64,000 bases of DNA, taken from positions 2,170,001 to 2,234,000 of the forward strand of contig OZ244789.1 of NCBI GenBank assembly GCA_965219705.1, given 5' to 3'. The notes under the pieces are model-generated. The model was not told where the DNA came from. It searched no databases and saw only the letters and a program-made list of their open reading frames with translations. This document shows, one piece after another, positions 52,958 through 61,910 of this stretch (position 1 is the first letter of the stretch; every line of letters begins with the position of its first letter). Position numbers and translations under genes: made by a program. Source of the DNA: JAJECS01 sp965219705 (lineage in GTDB: Bacteria; Chloroflexota; UBA11872).

Positions 52958-55375
52958 CTACGCGCGCTGGAAGCGCTCCCACATGCGCGCCGGTCGCACG
53001 ATGCGTCGGATGAGTCGCTGCCGGGTGACCCGCCACGCTTCGTCAACGGCTCGCCTTTCTGCCCGCGTCACGCGGTGCTGACTATACGTGGCCCGCATGA
53101 ACGCAACAGCCACCGTCTCGGGCGGACTTGCCCCGTCAGAGCCTACCGCCTCGGCCGCGGGGAACAGCCACGCAGCCAGGCGCCGTGACACCTCATGCGG
53201 CGTCTCGGATGGGTTTGTATTGTAGCCAGCGCGGCGTGCGTATCTCACCATCCGCGCATAGACCCGCTGCACTCCCGTGCTCGGCTTCTGCAGGCGATCT
53301 CGGGCGAACGATGCGCCCACCGTGGCCACCACGATCAACGCCACCACGCCCAGCAAAAAGGCCACCCCGATCAGGACTCCCCTGAGGTTTTCGAGCACCT
53401 CGGCGAGACCGGTGGGCTCATCGGCGTCGAGCGGCGAAAACCCCCCAGCGGCGCCGCCGCCCATCAGCTCGAGGTCCTCGAGCAAGTCGTCGAATGCCGG
53501 TCCCAGTCCGCCGACGCCGCCGCCCTCGACGAGGTTGCCTTCGCCGGCACCATCCGTTCTGCGCTCCACCGCCAGTCGGAAGCCCGACGGCTCGAACGCC
53601 ACCCAGCCATACCCCGGGAAGTAGACCTCCACCCACGTATGGGCGTGGTCGGGGTTCACGAAATAGCGGTTGGTCGACTCGTCATAGTCGCCGACGACGA
53701 AGCCATTGACGAGCCGTGACGGCACGTCCAGCGCGCGCACCAGGACGGCCATCGTGGACGCAATCATCACGGCTGAGCCCCGCCGCGCTTCCGCAAGAAA
53801 GAAGTCGGTTGCGTCGCGATCGCCGGGGAGCGCCGGGGCGTCCACCGCAAACGGAAACCGCCGCATGAAGAACTCGATGGCGAGCACGCGATCGAACGCC
53901 GTGTCGCCGGCCTCGGCGAAGCGTTGCGCGAGGGCGAGCACTCGCGGCGGCATCTCTGGGAGTTCCAGATAGGGCGCGATCCAGGCGGGGTACTCCGTCG
54001 ATGCCGCGCGGAGCTGTGCGACCGTGGCCCCGGCAAACGTCGAGTCGACCGAATACACCAAGCGCTGCCCCACGCGTCGTGTGGCGCGAATCGAGGCGTA
54101 GTCCTCAACCGGGGCTCCGGCATCGTCCACCTGCGCGAGATACCGGCGGTTCACGCGAATCACGTCGCCGGGCGAGTACAGCACCGAGGTAGTGAAGTCC
54201 AGCATCTCCACGTTGGTTCGCACCGGCACCCGTGCATCGAGATCAAACGTCTCCGCCAGGGGTGTGCTCGGATCGCGCTCGGCCAGCTGGCGGTAGGTGC
54301 TGCGCCACCCCTGCCCGGTATAGATATCGAACGTCTGCCCCTTCCAATAGTTCGGGGACGTCGACTCGATGATCATGCTGCCCTGCGGCTGAAACGGTTG
54401 GGGCCCAGTCAGTCCCAGCGACTCTCGTCCGGCAAGGGCGGCCCCGGCGGGATTGGATACACCGCCGAACAGGCGCTGGATGCCGGTCTCCACGTTGCCC
54501 CAACCGTCGCCCAGATAGGTCCAAAACGCTTCCGCAACAGGGTTGCCGGCCGCCCGAGGCAGCGCCACGGACAGCGCGACCACCAGCGCGATCACGCCCA
54601 GGGTCGACGCCAGCACGGTGTGGCCCAAACCGCTCGAGTACGCCGTGCCAGACGTGGCCCACTTGGACTCCAGCGAGGTCGTGCGGAGGTGCACGGTGAG
54701 CGCCAGGGCTGCCGACAGGAACACGACGAACGACACCCAATCGGGACCGATGTAGGTGACGTTGATGCCCAGCGCCAGCATGCCGGGGGTCAGGGCCCAC
54801 AGAGGGCTGCGATGTCGAAAGGCCATCCATCCCGCGAAGAACCCCATGCCCCATGCGGCCATGGTCATCCAGAACAGGAACACCACGTTGTCGCGGCTGA
54901 CTTGAAAGGCAAAGGCCGAGAGAAACCAGCCTTCCAACCGGAAGTACAGATCCCGCAGCAGCTCCCAACTCTCGCCGGCCGCGGCATTGAGCGGCTGCTC
55001 GCCGCCGATGGCCCCGGACTGGCGAATCTGGACCCACTCCACCGTTTCGCCGAAGAGGGCGGCAAAGTTTCGTACGCCGTCGATGGGCCCGGGGAACGCC
55101 TCGGACGCCACAAAATAGGCCACCGCCAGGTCGCTCACGACCCCAATGGCCACAATCCAGACTGAGGACATGCGGCGGGCTGACAGCCACCATGCCGCCA
55201 GCACGGCCAGAATCGCGACCGCGAACAGCACCTGAGTGCCTGGCGCCCAACCGACGAAGTGAATGCTGGCAAGCGGCGCCAGCGTGGCGGCCAGCAGCAA
55301 TGCAAACGTCAGCAACGAACCGACGGGCAGGCTCACGTAGCGAACCCGGCTGAGCGTCTGTGCGGCGGCGCTCAT
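52958..55375 (-). CDS. TgpA-like transglutaminase-fold membrane protein
   Basis: An 805-residue membrane protein. Six or more helices occupy the first 250 residues; a periplasmic transglutaminase-like domain follows at about 420-610, a further membrane helix near 660, and a DUF4129-like cytoplasmic end. In the active-site region the usual GYC is replaced by GSA (RRGSAVMIASTMAVLVRAL), although the histidine segment HAHTWVEVYFPGYGWVAF is kept and the acid is Glu rather than Asp. The cysteine nucleophile therefore seems to be lost. It is followed by the small membrane genes and preceded by DUF58 (gap 4 bases), the standard DUF58-transglutaminase arrangement. Confidence 0.85.
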   Translation of the reverse strand: MSAAAQTLSRVRYVSLPVGSLLTFALLLAATLAPLASIHFVGWAPGTQVLFAVAILAVLAAWWLSARRMSSVWIVAIGVVSDLAVAYFVASEAFPGPIDGVRNFAALFGETVEWVQIRQSGAIGGEQPLNAAAGESWELLRDLYFRLEGWFLSAFAFQVSRDNVVFLFWMTMAAWGMGFFAGWMAFRHRSPLWALTPGMLALGINVTYIGPDWVSFVVFLSAALALTVHLRTTSLESKWATSGTAYSSGLGHTVLASTLGVIALVVALSVALPRAAGNPVAEAFWTYLGDGWGNVETGIQRLFGGVSNPAGAALAGRESLGLTGPQPFQPQGSMIIESTSPNYWKGQTFDIYTGQGWRSTYRQLAERDPSTPLAETFDLDARVPVRTNVEMLDFTTSVLYSPGDVIRVNRRYLAQVDDAGAPVEDYASIRATRRVGQRLVYSVDSTFAGATVAQLRAASTEYPAWIAPYLELPEMPPRVLALAQRFAEAGDTAFDRVLAIEFFMRRFPFAVDAPALPGDRDATDFFLAEARRGSAVMIASTMAVLVRALDVPSRLVNGFVVGDYDESTNRYFVNPDHAHTWVEVYFPGYGWVAFEPSGFRLAVERRTDGAGEGNLVEGGGVGGLGPAFDDLLEDLELMGGGAAGGFSPLDADEPTGLAEVLENLRGVLIGVAFLLGVVALIVVATVGASFARDRLQKPSTGVQRVYARMVRYARRAGYNTNPSETPHEVSRRLAAWLFPAAEAVGSDGASPPETVAVAFMRATYSQHRVTRAERRAVDEAWRVTRQRLIRRIVRPARMWERFQRA

Positions 55376-55379
55376 ACGG

Positions 55380-56663
55380 CTATTGGTACGCGAGCGGCGC
55401 GGTCCGATGCCGCTGCTGGTCCACCACGGGGCCGCCGTGGCGGCTGGGCTGCACGGTCGTGAACGCCGCCCCCTGGGTCACGGTCGTATACGAAATGCCG
55501 GCTGTCTCGGCCCCCGCCTTGAGCCCCACGTTGGATGGCGCGTCAGCGAACGTCGCGGCGTCCACGCCGATCGCGAGCGGATACACGGCCCGCTGGGCGA
55601 GATGCGTCAGACTGTCGATCCAGGCTGGGTCCGCGGATGGGGAAATCGCGACCATGCTCACCCCGCGGCCCAAGATCGGGTTGGCGCTGGCGAGCACCTC
55701 GCCGAACGGTCGCGTGCCGCGCGCCTGCACAATGGCCAGCGATTCGAGGATGCGCCAAAGCTGCCGCAAACCCCGTTGCGGCTCGATGATGTATCGGCTG
55801 CCGCGTCCCTCCGCCAGGAAGCCGACCGACTTTCCGTCGCGTACAAATTGGTATGCGAGCGACGAGACGATTTTCACGCCGTACTCTTCCGTGGATTCGT
55901 CGCCGTGGCCGGCCTGTACGGAGGCGTCGAGATCGAGCGCCACCCATAGGCTGGCCGTCGGCTCGAGATCGAACTCCTTGACGAGCAGCGTGTCGCGCCG
56001 CGCCGACGACGGCCAGTGAATGCGCTTGAGCGGATCGCCGGGCCGAAACTCGCGTAAGCCGCCCGCATCCGTCGTCACCTGCTGTGTGCGCAACGAGGAT
56101 CGCGCCGCGCCCACCAGCGATCCCGCGGGCACGGCCACGTCTCGCATCACCGAGATTGGCGGGTACACCACGATCGAGTTTTCCTGCGCCAGCCGGCGCT
56201 CGGCCGAGAACAGGCCGAACGGGTCGCCGACGTAGACGTCCGCCGGCCCGAGCTTGTACATCCCGCGCCGTCCAGCTTCCCCGTGCGTGCGCCAGCGGCG
56301 CGACGCGCGGCTGCCCAGGCTGATGGCGATCGACGCGCGGTATCCGGGAAGCTCGGAATAGTCCTCGATCTCGAGCATCAGGATGGGCAGCCGGCTGCGG
56401 CTGTGCAGCGCGAACTCTTCCTCGATCGTGTCGCCCACCGTGGCCCACTGGGTCCGGAGGTGGCGCTGGACGGTGAGTCCCCGCGAGGCCACCCGCGTCC
56501 ATACGTAGGACACCACCACAATGCTGAGCAACGCGTACATCAACCAATACGCGATGGGTGATGTGGTCACCAGCGCCACAACGACCAGCAGTCCGAGCAG
56601 CACAATGATCACTGGTCGTTGCAGGGTGACCGCAGGTTTAGGCTGGCTGGCCGCGACCGACAC
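55380..56663 (-). CDS. DUF58 domain protein
   Basis: A 427-residue protein. Two membrane helices at the start (IIVLLGLLVVVALVTT and YALLSIVVVSYVW), then a beta-rich segment, then the DUF58 signature REFRPGDPLKRIHWPSSAR, and a von Willebrand A-like part (LWVALDLDASV with the Asp-x-Asp). The start is a GTG at 56663. DUF58 proteins accompany MoxR ATPases and transglutaminases; no MoxR gene is adjacent here, which is unusual. Its role is probably envelope protein maturation or assembly. Confidence 0.85.
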   Translation of the reverse strand: MSVAASQPKPAVTLQRPVIIVLLGLLVVVALVTTSPIAYWLMYALLSIVVVSYVWTRVASRGLTVQRHLRTQWATVGDTIEEEFALHSRSRLPILMLEIEDYSELPGYRASIAISLGSRASRRWRTHGEAGRRGMYKLGPADVYVGDPFGLFSAERRLAQENSIVVYPPISVMRDVAVPAGSLVGAARSSLRTQQVTTDAGGLREFRPGDPLKRIHWPSSARRDTLLVKEFDLEPTASLWVALDLDASVQAGHGDESTEEYGVKIVSSLAYQFVRDGKSVGFLAEGRGSRYIIEPQRGLRQLWRILESLAIVQARGTRPFGEVLASANPILGRGVSMVAISPSADPAWIDSLTHLAQRAVYPLAIGVDAATFADAPSNVGLKAGAETAGISYTTVTQGAAFTTVQPSRHGGPVVDQQRHRTAPLAYQ

Positions 56664-56894
56664 AGGGCCCTCCGCCGGACGTGCGATGCGAGCAACTACC
56701 GCCCGGTCACGAGGTGGACTCTAGCATGCAACCCCGGCGCGGACTTGCAGGCCAGCGACGCGAACGTGCCTTCGGCGCCGGGCGTGCGGCGCGCCAGGTG
56801 GGCAACTGCGAGCCTCGATGACGACGGCTCGATCGCTCACGCTCCGGCCTCCACGATTCCGCGGGAGCGCCGCATCCCTGGGATAGACTCCAGT

Positions 56895-56982
56895 GGAGGG
56901 GTGCCCGAGTGGTTGAAGGGGACCGTCTCGAAAACGGTTTGGCGTGTTGAGCGCCACGTGGGTTCGAATCCCACCCTCTCCG
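56895..56982 (+). tRNA. tRNA-Ser(CGA)
   Basis: Class II tRNA. Acceptor GGAGGGG (56895-56901) pairs with CCTCTCC (56975-56981), the anticodon loop CTCGAAA between ACCGT and ACGGT gives anticodon CGA, there is a long variable arm (GGCGTGTTGAGCGCC region) and the T arm GTGGG-TTCGAAT-CCCAC. The discriminator is G. CCA is not encoded. Confidence 0.95.
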
Positions 56983-57007
56983 CCGGGCCGCCGCGGATGA
57001 CATCTCC

Positions 57008-58168
57008 ATGAACGCTCCCACCCCGTCTCTCCTGATTCGCGCCGGGCGTCTCGTGTGCCCGGCGACGGGTCTCGACGGTCCAGGCGCAGTGGCCGTCGCC
57101 GCCGATCGCATCGTCGGCGTAGGGCTTGACCGTCCCGGCGCGCCGGCGCCGGCGTCGCCGGCCGCTCGCGTGCTCGACGTTCCGCACGGCATCCTCCTGC
57201 CCGGCCTCATCGATCTCCATGCGCATCCGGACCTTGGCGGCTCTCGCCACGCCGTGGAGCCCGATCGGCACCTGGTTGCCCGCGGCACCACCACCGCCAT
57301 GTCGCAGGGCGACGCCGGTGCGGCGAATTGGCGGGTGTATCGCGACTCCGTGATAGACGTTGTGCAGACACGCCTCAAGCTCGCGCTGCATCTGGCGATC
57401 CCTGGCGAGTGGGCGCCGCATCCGAGCTACTCCAAGCTCGACGAGCTTGACGTGGACGCCTGTGCGCGCGCCGTCCGCGAGGGCGGGGACCACATTTGGG
57501 GCATTGCCGTCACGACGAACTTCCGGGTCACGGGCGACCTCGATCCGCGCGAGATTCTGGCTCGCGGCATTGCGGCCGCGCAGGCCACGGGCCGACCCAT
57601 CCTCTACGGCTCCCGCTACCACACCGACTGGCCGCTCGAGGAGCAACTCGAGCTGTTGCGGCCGGGAGACCTGGTGACCTACTGCTACCACGACGGTCAG
57701 GACCGCATCGTGCGCGACGGACGGGTGCTCGACTGTGTCCATGAGGCGCGAGCCCGCGGCGTGCTGTTCGATATCGGGCACGGGATGAACTCGTTCATCT
57801 ACGACATTGCCGAGGCCGCGCTCGCCGACGGCTTCCCGCCCGACACGATTTCGACAGACCTCCAGCGGCGGCATATCGGGGCGAGCCCGCCGCATGACCT
57901 CCCGCTCGTCATGTCCAAGCTGCGCGCGGCGGGTATGCCGGAGTCGGATATATGGCCGTGCGTGACGGCGCGGCCGGCGCAGGTCCTTGGTATGGCCGAT
58001 GAAATTGGCTGCCTGGCGCCAGGGGCTTGCGCCGACCTCACCGTCCTCAATTGGGCGTCCGCACCCGAGTCGCTGACGGATGCGAAGGGCGTGACGCGCC
58101 CCGGCGGCCGGTGGCGCGTCCAGCTGGTCGTTCGCGCCGGCCAAGTCGTCGATACACCCGTGGCGTAG
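57008..58168 (+). CDS. Amidohydrolase/deacetylase-family metallohydrolase with altered metal site
   Basis: A 386-residue amidohydrolase-fold protein, close to the EF_0837/'amidohydrolase/deacetylase' family. LLPGLIDLHAHPDLGG provides the HxH pair; LLRPGDLVTYCYHDG, RGVLFDIGHGMNSF and DTISTDLQ follow, and GCLAPGACADLTVL is the usual end. The position of the carboxylated lysine (GIKV in relatives) reads GIAV here, and the following histidine segment is changed (LYGSRYH). So metal binding may be mononuclear or rearranged. The ATG at 57008 lies 25 bases after tRNA-Ser. Substrate unknown; a cyclic amide or acetyl-amino acid in relatives. Confidence 0.82.
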   Translation: MNAPTPSLLIRAGRLVCPATGLDGPGAVAVAADRIVGVGLDRPGAPAPASPAARVLDVPHGILLPGLIDLHAHPDLGGSRHAVEPDRHLVARGTTTAMSQGDAGAANWRVYRDSVIDVVQTRLKLALHLAIPGEWAPHPSYSKLDELDVDACARAVREGGDHIWGIAVTTNFRVTGDLDPREILARGIAAAQATGRPILYGSRYHTDWPLEEQLELLRPGDLVTYCYHDGQDRIVRDGRVLDCVHEARARGVLFDIGHGMNSFIYDIAEAALADGFPPDTISTDLQRRHIGASPPHDLPLVMSKLRAAGMPESDIWPCVTARPAQVLGMADEIGCLAPGACADLTVLNWASAPESLTDAKGVTRPGGRWRVQLVVRAGQVVDTPVA

Positions 58169-58238
58169 GCCCGCGCCTTCGCGCGCCCCACGCGGCGCTG
58201 CTAGCCTCGAATGAACTTGGCGAACGAGGTCGAAGGCG

Positions 58239-59312
58239 ATGGCGCGGGTGCTCGTGGCGATGAGTGGCGGTGTGGACAGCTCCGTCGCCGCGGCGCTGCT
58301 TGCCCGCGAGGGTCACGACGTGATCGGCGTCACCTTCAACCAGTGGCCCGCGAGCCGCACCCAGCGCAACGCGCATAGCGGATGCTGCACGCCGCGAACC
58401 ATCGATGACGCGCGGCACGTCTGCCAGATTCTGGGCGCGCCGCACTACGTGCTGAACTTCCGCGCCGAGTTCGAAGCGGCGGTGATTCAGCCCTGGGCCC
58501 GCGCCTATCTCCAGGGCGAGACGCCGAATCCCTGCATGCTGTGCAATGACCGCGTGCGGTTCCCCGAGATGCTGCGCAAGGCCGACGAGCTGGGCGCCGA
58601 GTTCGTGGCGACGGGCCACTACGCGCGCGTGGCGAACGGCGCTTCCTGGCGGCTGCTTCGCGCCCGTGATACGGCAAAGGACCAGTCGTATGTGCTGCAT
58701 ATGCTGCATCAGGACCAGCTGCGCCGTATTCGGCTGCCGCTGGGCAATTTGCTGAAGCGGGACGTGCGACGAATCGCCGCCGAGTTCGGCTTGCCCGTAG
58801 CCGACAAGCCCGACAGCCAAGAGATCTGCTTCGTTCCCGATGGTGACTACGCCGCCGTGGTGCGGCGCCAGGGCACCAGCGGCGAAGGCCCGATCGTCGA
58901 GGTCGATGGACGCGTGGTCGGCCGTCACGACGGCATCGAGACCGTGACCATTGGCCAGCGGCGCGGCCTCGACTTGGGTGGGGGAGCCGCGCGCCGCTAC
59001 GTCACCGCGATCGACGCCGAGCGGAACACGCTGGTTGTCGGCCCGCGCGACGCGGCGTTTGTGGATACGATAATCGTGCGCGACGTGCGCTGGACGACTG
59101 GACCCGCGTCGACGCCGCCGGCGCGAGCCGAGGTGCAGACTCGCTCTCACGCCGCCGCGTCGCGAGCACGCCTCGAGCCGCTATCCGCGTCTATCTTGTC
59201 GGTCGTGTTTGACGAGCCGGCCTGGGCGCCGGCGGCGGGCCAAGCCGCGGTGTTCTACCGCGATGACGAGGTCCTTGGCGGCGGCGTGATCGACGGACCG
59301 GAGGAGAGCTGA
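58239..59312 (+). CDS. mnmA: tRNA-uridine 2-sulfurtransferase MnmA
   Basis: A 357-residue enzyme that makes 2-thiouridine at tRNA position 34. The PP-loop is MSGGVDSSVAAALLA (8-22). The two catalytic cysteines are in NPCMLCNDRVRF and SQEICFVPDGDY; GHYARV and LLRARDTAKDQSYVL lie between, and GQRRGLDLG follows. The C-terminal beta barrel is somewhat short but complete. The ATG at 58239 has an AAGG ribosome site. The stop overlaps the ATG of the zinc-ribbon gene by one base. Confidence 0.95.
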   Translation: MARVLVAMSGGVDSSVAAALLAREGHDVIGVTFNQWPASRTQRNAHSGCCTPRTIDDARHVCQILGAPHYVLNFRAEFEAAVIQPWARAYLQGETPNPCMLCNDRVRFPEMLRKADELGAEFVATGHYARVANGASWRLLRARDTAKDQSYVLHMLHQDQLRRIRLPLGNLLKRDVRRIAAEFGLPVADKPDSQEICFVPDGDYAAVVRRQGTSGEGPIVEVDGRVVGRHDGIETVTIGQRRGLDLGGGAARRYVTAIDAERNTLVVGPRDAAFVDTIIVRDVRWTTGPASTPPARAEVQTRSHAAASRARLEPLSASILSVVFDEPAWAPAAGQAAVFYRDDEVLGGGVIDGPEES

Positions 59313-59593
59313 TGGCCGACGTCTACTGTCCGCGGTGCTTCGAGCTGGTCGAGGATCTCCGCGTGTTCTGCGAGACCTGCGGCCAGTTCATCCACGAAAA
59401 CGCGCCGGCCGATTCCCGCGAATGGGATTCGCGACCGCCGGATGTATTCCAGGTGGCTCCCGTGGCGGCTGAAGCGCCCCTCGTCATCAACCTTCCAGAC
59501 CAATACATGCCCGATGCCGAGCCCGATGCCGAGCCCGATGCCGAGCCCGATCCGGCGCCTAACGAAGAAAGCGGTAGCGAAGCAGCGACCTGA
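59312..59593 (+). CDS. Small zinc-ribbon protein with PDAE repeats
   Basis: A 93-residue protein. The N-terminus YCPRCFELVEDLRVFCETCG has two CxxC knuckles typical of a zinc ribbon. A linker follows, then an acidic, proline-rich tail with three and a half PDAE repeats. It is translationally coupled to mnmA. The 3' end overlaps the convergent glycosyltransferase gene by 35 bases. Function unknown. Confidence 0.7.
   Translation: MADVYCPRCFELVEDLRVFCETCGQFIHENAPADSREWDSRPPDVFQVAPVAAEAPLVINLPDQYMPDAEPDAEPDAEPDPAPNEESGSEAAT
59509..59551. repeat. 12-bp tandem repeat in the zinc-ribbon gene
   Basis: GCCCGATGCCGA is repeated three times and followed by a partial copy. It encodes the PDAE repeats. 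Such in-frame repeats can vary in number between strains. Confidence 0.8.
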
Positions 59594-60233
59594 CGGCCGA
59601 CGGACCGTCTATCCACCAGCGCAGCTTCTTCGCGGCCCGTGCGTGATACGCGATTGGGATCTGCACAATGCGTTCCCCGCGCTGCAGGAAACGGGCCGTG
59701 AGCTCGACCTCGATGTCGAACGAATTGGCGCTGAGCGCGACGCCGGACAGCACGTCGCGGCGCCACATCTTGTGGCAGGTCTCCATGTCGCGCACGGACG
59801 CGCCATAGAGCAGATTTGTGAGCAGTGTCAGGAAGCGATTTCCCGACCGGTAGAGCGGCGACTGCGTTCCCAGCTGACGGTAGCCGTAGACGACGCGGGT
59901 TTCGTCGCGCAGGATCGGCTGAATCAGCATCACGAAGTCCTGCGGGTCGTACTCCAGATCGCAGTCGTGGATGACCACCACGTTTCCGCGAGCCTCACGC
60001 AGACCCGAGCGCACGGCGGCGCCCTTTCCCCGATTTTCGGGATGATCGATGATCCGGATCCCGGGGATCGCGGCAGCCTTGATCGCCGTCGCCGTCGCGT
60101 CAGTTGAACTGTCGTTGACGACAATGATCTCCAGATCGAGATCTACGGCCGCGACCCGCTGAAGCGCCTCGGTGATCGTCGGCGCCTCGTTAAACGCCGG
60201 CATGATCACGCTCAAGGTCACCGCAGCCGCCAC
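59559..60233 (-). CDS. Family 2 glycosyltransferase (DPM1/polyprenol-phosphate type)
   Basis: A 224-residue GT2 enzyme. LSVIMPAFNEAPTI, IIVVNDSSTDAT, ENRGKGAAVRSGL and the metal-binding VVIHDCDLEYDPQDF are the expected motifs; MWRRDVLSGVALSANSF DIEVELTAR-type residues and IPIAYHAR complete it. It probably transfers a sugar to polyprenol phosphate. A GTG at 60233 overlaps the end of the preceding GT2 gene by 16 bases. Confidence 0.87.
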   Translation of the reverse strand: MAAAVTLSVIMPAFNEAPTITEALQRVAAVDLDLEIIVVNDSSTDATATAIKAAAIPGIRIIDHPENRGKGAAVRSGLREARGNVVVIHDCDLEYDPQDFVMLIQPILRDETRVVYGYRQLGTQSPLYRSGNRFLTLLTNLLYGASVRDMETCHKMWRRDVLSGVALSANSFDIEVELTARFLQRGERIVQIPIAYHARAAKKLRWWIDGPSAVRSLLRYRFLR

Positions 60234-61003
60234 CGCAACCGAGCGATATCCACGAAGGAGTTAAGCACGACCATGGGGCTGTTGCCTGACGACTCGCCGG
60301 CTGTTCGCGAAAAGTGCTGGACGCCAACCTCCGTAAAGGTATGTCCGGAGCGTATGGCCCGAGCCACCAGTTCCGCTGAAATCACCGCGCCTCGACCGGC
60401 GATGAACTCGACGTCCTGCACCACCTCGCGCCGAAATAGCTTGAACCCGCAGTCGATGTCGCGCACGTTGAAGCCCATTGCGAGCCGCACGACCTGCTGC
60501 CAAAGACGGGCGTTCAGCGAGCGGTGGGCCGGATCGGCCCGCTTGATGCGATACCCCAGGACGAAGCCGTGCGTCCCCAGCGCGTCCACCACGGCGGGCA
60601 GGTCCGCGAGCGAAAACTGGCCGTCCCCATCGACATAGCAGATCAGGGAGGCTCTCGCGGCGGCGAATCCCGTGCGCAGCGCGTGCCCATAGCCCAGATT
60701 CGTGGGGTGCTGCACCACGTGCACGCGGTCATCACCGGCGGCCGCCTCGCGGGCGCGTTCGGCGGTGTCGTCCACCGACCCGTCGTCCACCACGACGAGC
60801 TCGTAGTCGTCGCCGAGCGCGCCTGCATGCTTCTGGGCGTCCGCAATGACCGCCGCGACGTTCTCCGCCTCGTTATGGCAGGGGAATATCACCGAGATGC
60901 GCGGCGAAGGCGGCCCGGCTGGTGTAGAGGCAGTCGACATAGAAGGTGGCACGCGAGCGTCGGCGCGCGGGACGCGCGGCGCTTGTGAATCGACGCCCGA
61001 CAT
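60218..61003 (-). CDS. Family 2 glycosyltransferase (DPM1-like)
   Basis: A GT2 enzyme of 261 residues, or 240 if the ATG at 60940 is the start. RISVIFPCHNEAENV, LVVVDDGSVDDT, NLGYGHALRTGF and the metal motif CYVDGDGQFSL are followed by NVRDIDCGFKLFRREVV, typical of polyprenol monophosphate sugar transferases. No membrane helices follow. Coupled to the second GT2 gene; both likely serve cell-surface glycan synthesis. Confidence 0.87.
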   Translation of the reverse strand: MSGVDSQAPRVPRADARVPPSMSTASTPAGPPSPRISVIFPCHNEAENVAAVIADAQKHAGALGDDYELVVVDDGSVDDTAERAREAAAGDDRVHVVQHPTNLGYGHALRTGFAAARASLICYVDGDGQFSLADLPAVVDALGTHGFVLGYRIKRADPAHRSLNARLWQQVVRLAMGFNVRDIDCGFKLFRREVVQDVEFIAGRGAVISAELVARAIRSGHTFTEVGVQHFSRTAGESSGNSPMVVLNSFVDIARLRWRLR

Positions 61004-61097
61004 CTACCGCCACGCTCCGGGGCGCCGAACCCTAGCACACCGGTGCCCCGATCGGTCCGCTAGGATGACGGCTGGGATTACGCCTGGAATTTGCCTG

Positions 61098-61910
61098 ATG
61101 CAACTGGCCGTTACGACCTACTCCGCTCCCGCATGGACGATCGACGAGCATGCGCGCGTCGCGCGTGAGATCGGCTGTGACGGCCTCGAGATACGCATGC
61201 TCGCCGGGCAACCGCTCGCACCAGACCTGCCGTCCGCGGAGCGACGACGCATCGCCGAGATCGTCGCGGACGCCGGCCTCGAGATCTGCGTGGTCGGCAG
61301 CGATTGCCGCTTGGCGCAACCGGTCCGGCAGCGTGGGCATGAGGTCGATCGCGCGTCAGGGTTCGTCGAGTTGGCCCGCGAGTGGGGGGCGCCCGTGGTG
61401 CGCGTGTTCGGCGGCGCGCAGAGTGCTGACGCGCCGCCGGCGGAGGCCGACGCCTGGGTTGTGGAGGGTCTGCGCGCTGCCGCGGCGCATGCCGCGCCGC
61501 ACGGGATTCGCGTGGCGCTGGAAACCCATGACGTGTTCAACTCCGCTGTGCGTGTTGGGGATATCGTGCGCGCCGCGGCGCATCCCAATGCCGCGGTCGT
61601 GTGGGATCTGGGACATCCACATCGCGCGGGCGAGAGCGTTGCCGAAGCGTGGGCGGCCATCGGCCCGTTCGTCGTCCACGTCCACGTCAAGGACATCGTC
61701 CGTACCGACGACGAGCGGGAGTGGGAAAGCGTCCTCGCCGGACGGGGCGAGGTTCCGATTGCCGACATGCTTGGCGTTCTCCGCGGCGCCGGCTACGACG
61801 GCTACCTGTCGACCGAGTGGGAGCCGCGGGATGCCCGAACGGGCGGCGGGCGCAAGGCCGCGCTGGCCCAGCACGCCGCCTACCTCCGCGCGATCTTGGA
61901 CGCCGCCTAG
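61098..61910 (+). CDS. Sugar phosphate isomerase/epimerase family protein
   Basis: A 270-residue TIM-barrel protein (an ATG at 61065 would add 11 residues). YSAPAWTIDEHARVAREIGC and GLEIRMLAGQ start the barrel. The metal-binding residues are visible in GIRVALETHDVF (Glu), VVWDLGHPHRAGE (Asp, His), VVHVHVKDI (His) and LSTEWEPRD (Glu). Such enzymes isomerise sugars, inosose or hydroxypyruvate. Its end overlaps selA on the other strand by four bases. It shares the family with the partial gene at the window start. Confidence 0.85.
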   Translation: MQLAVTTYSAPAWTIDEHARVAREIGCDGLEIRMLAGQPLAPDLPSAERRRIAEIVADAGLEICVVGSDCRLAQPVRQRGHEVDRASGFVELAREWGAPVVRVFGGAQSADAPPAEADAWVVEGLRAAAAHAAPHGIRVALETHDVFNSAVRVGDIVRAAAHPNAAVVWDLGHPHRAGESVAEAWAAIGPFVVHVHVKDIVRTDDEREWESVLAGRGEVPIADMLGVLRGAGYDGYLSTEWEPRDARTGGGRKAALAQHAAYLRAILDAA

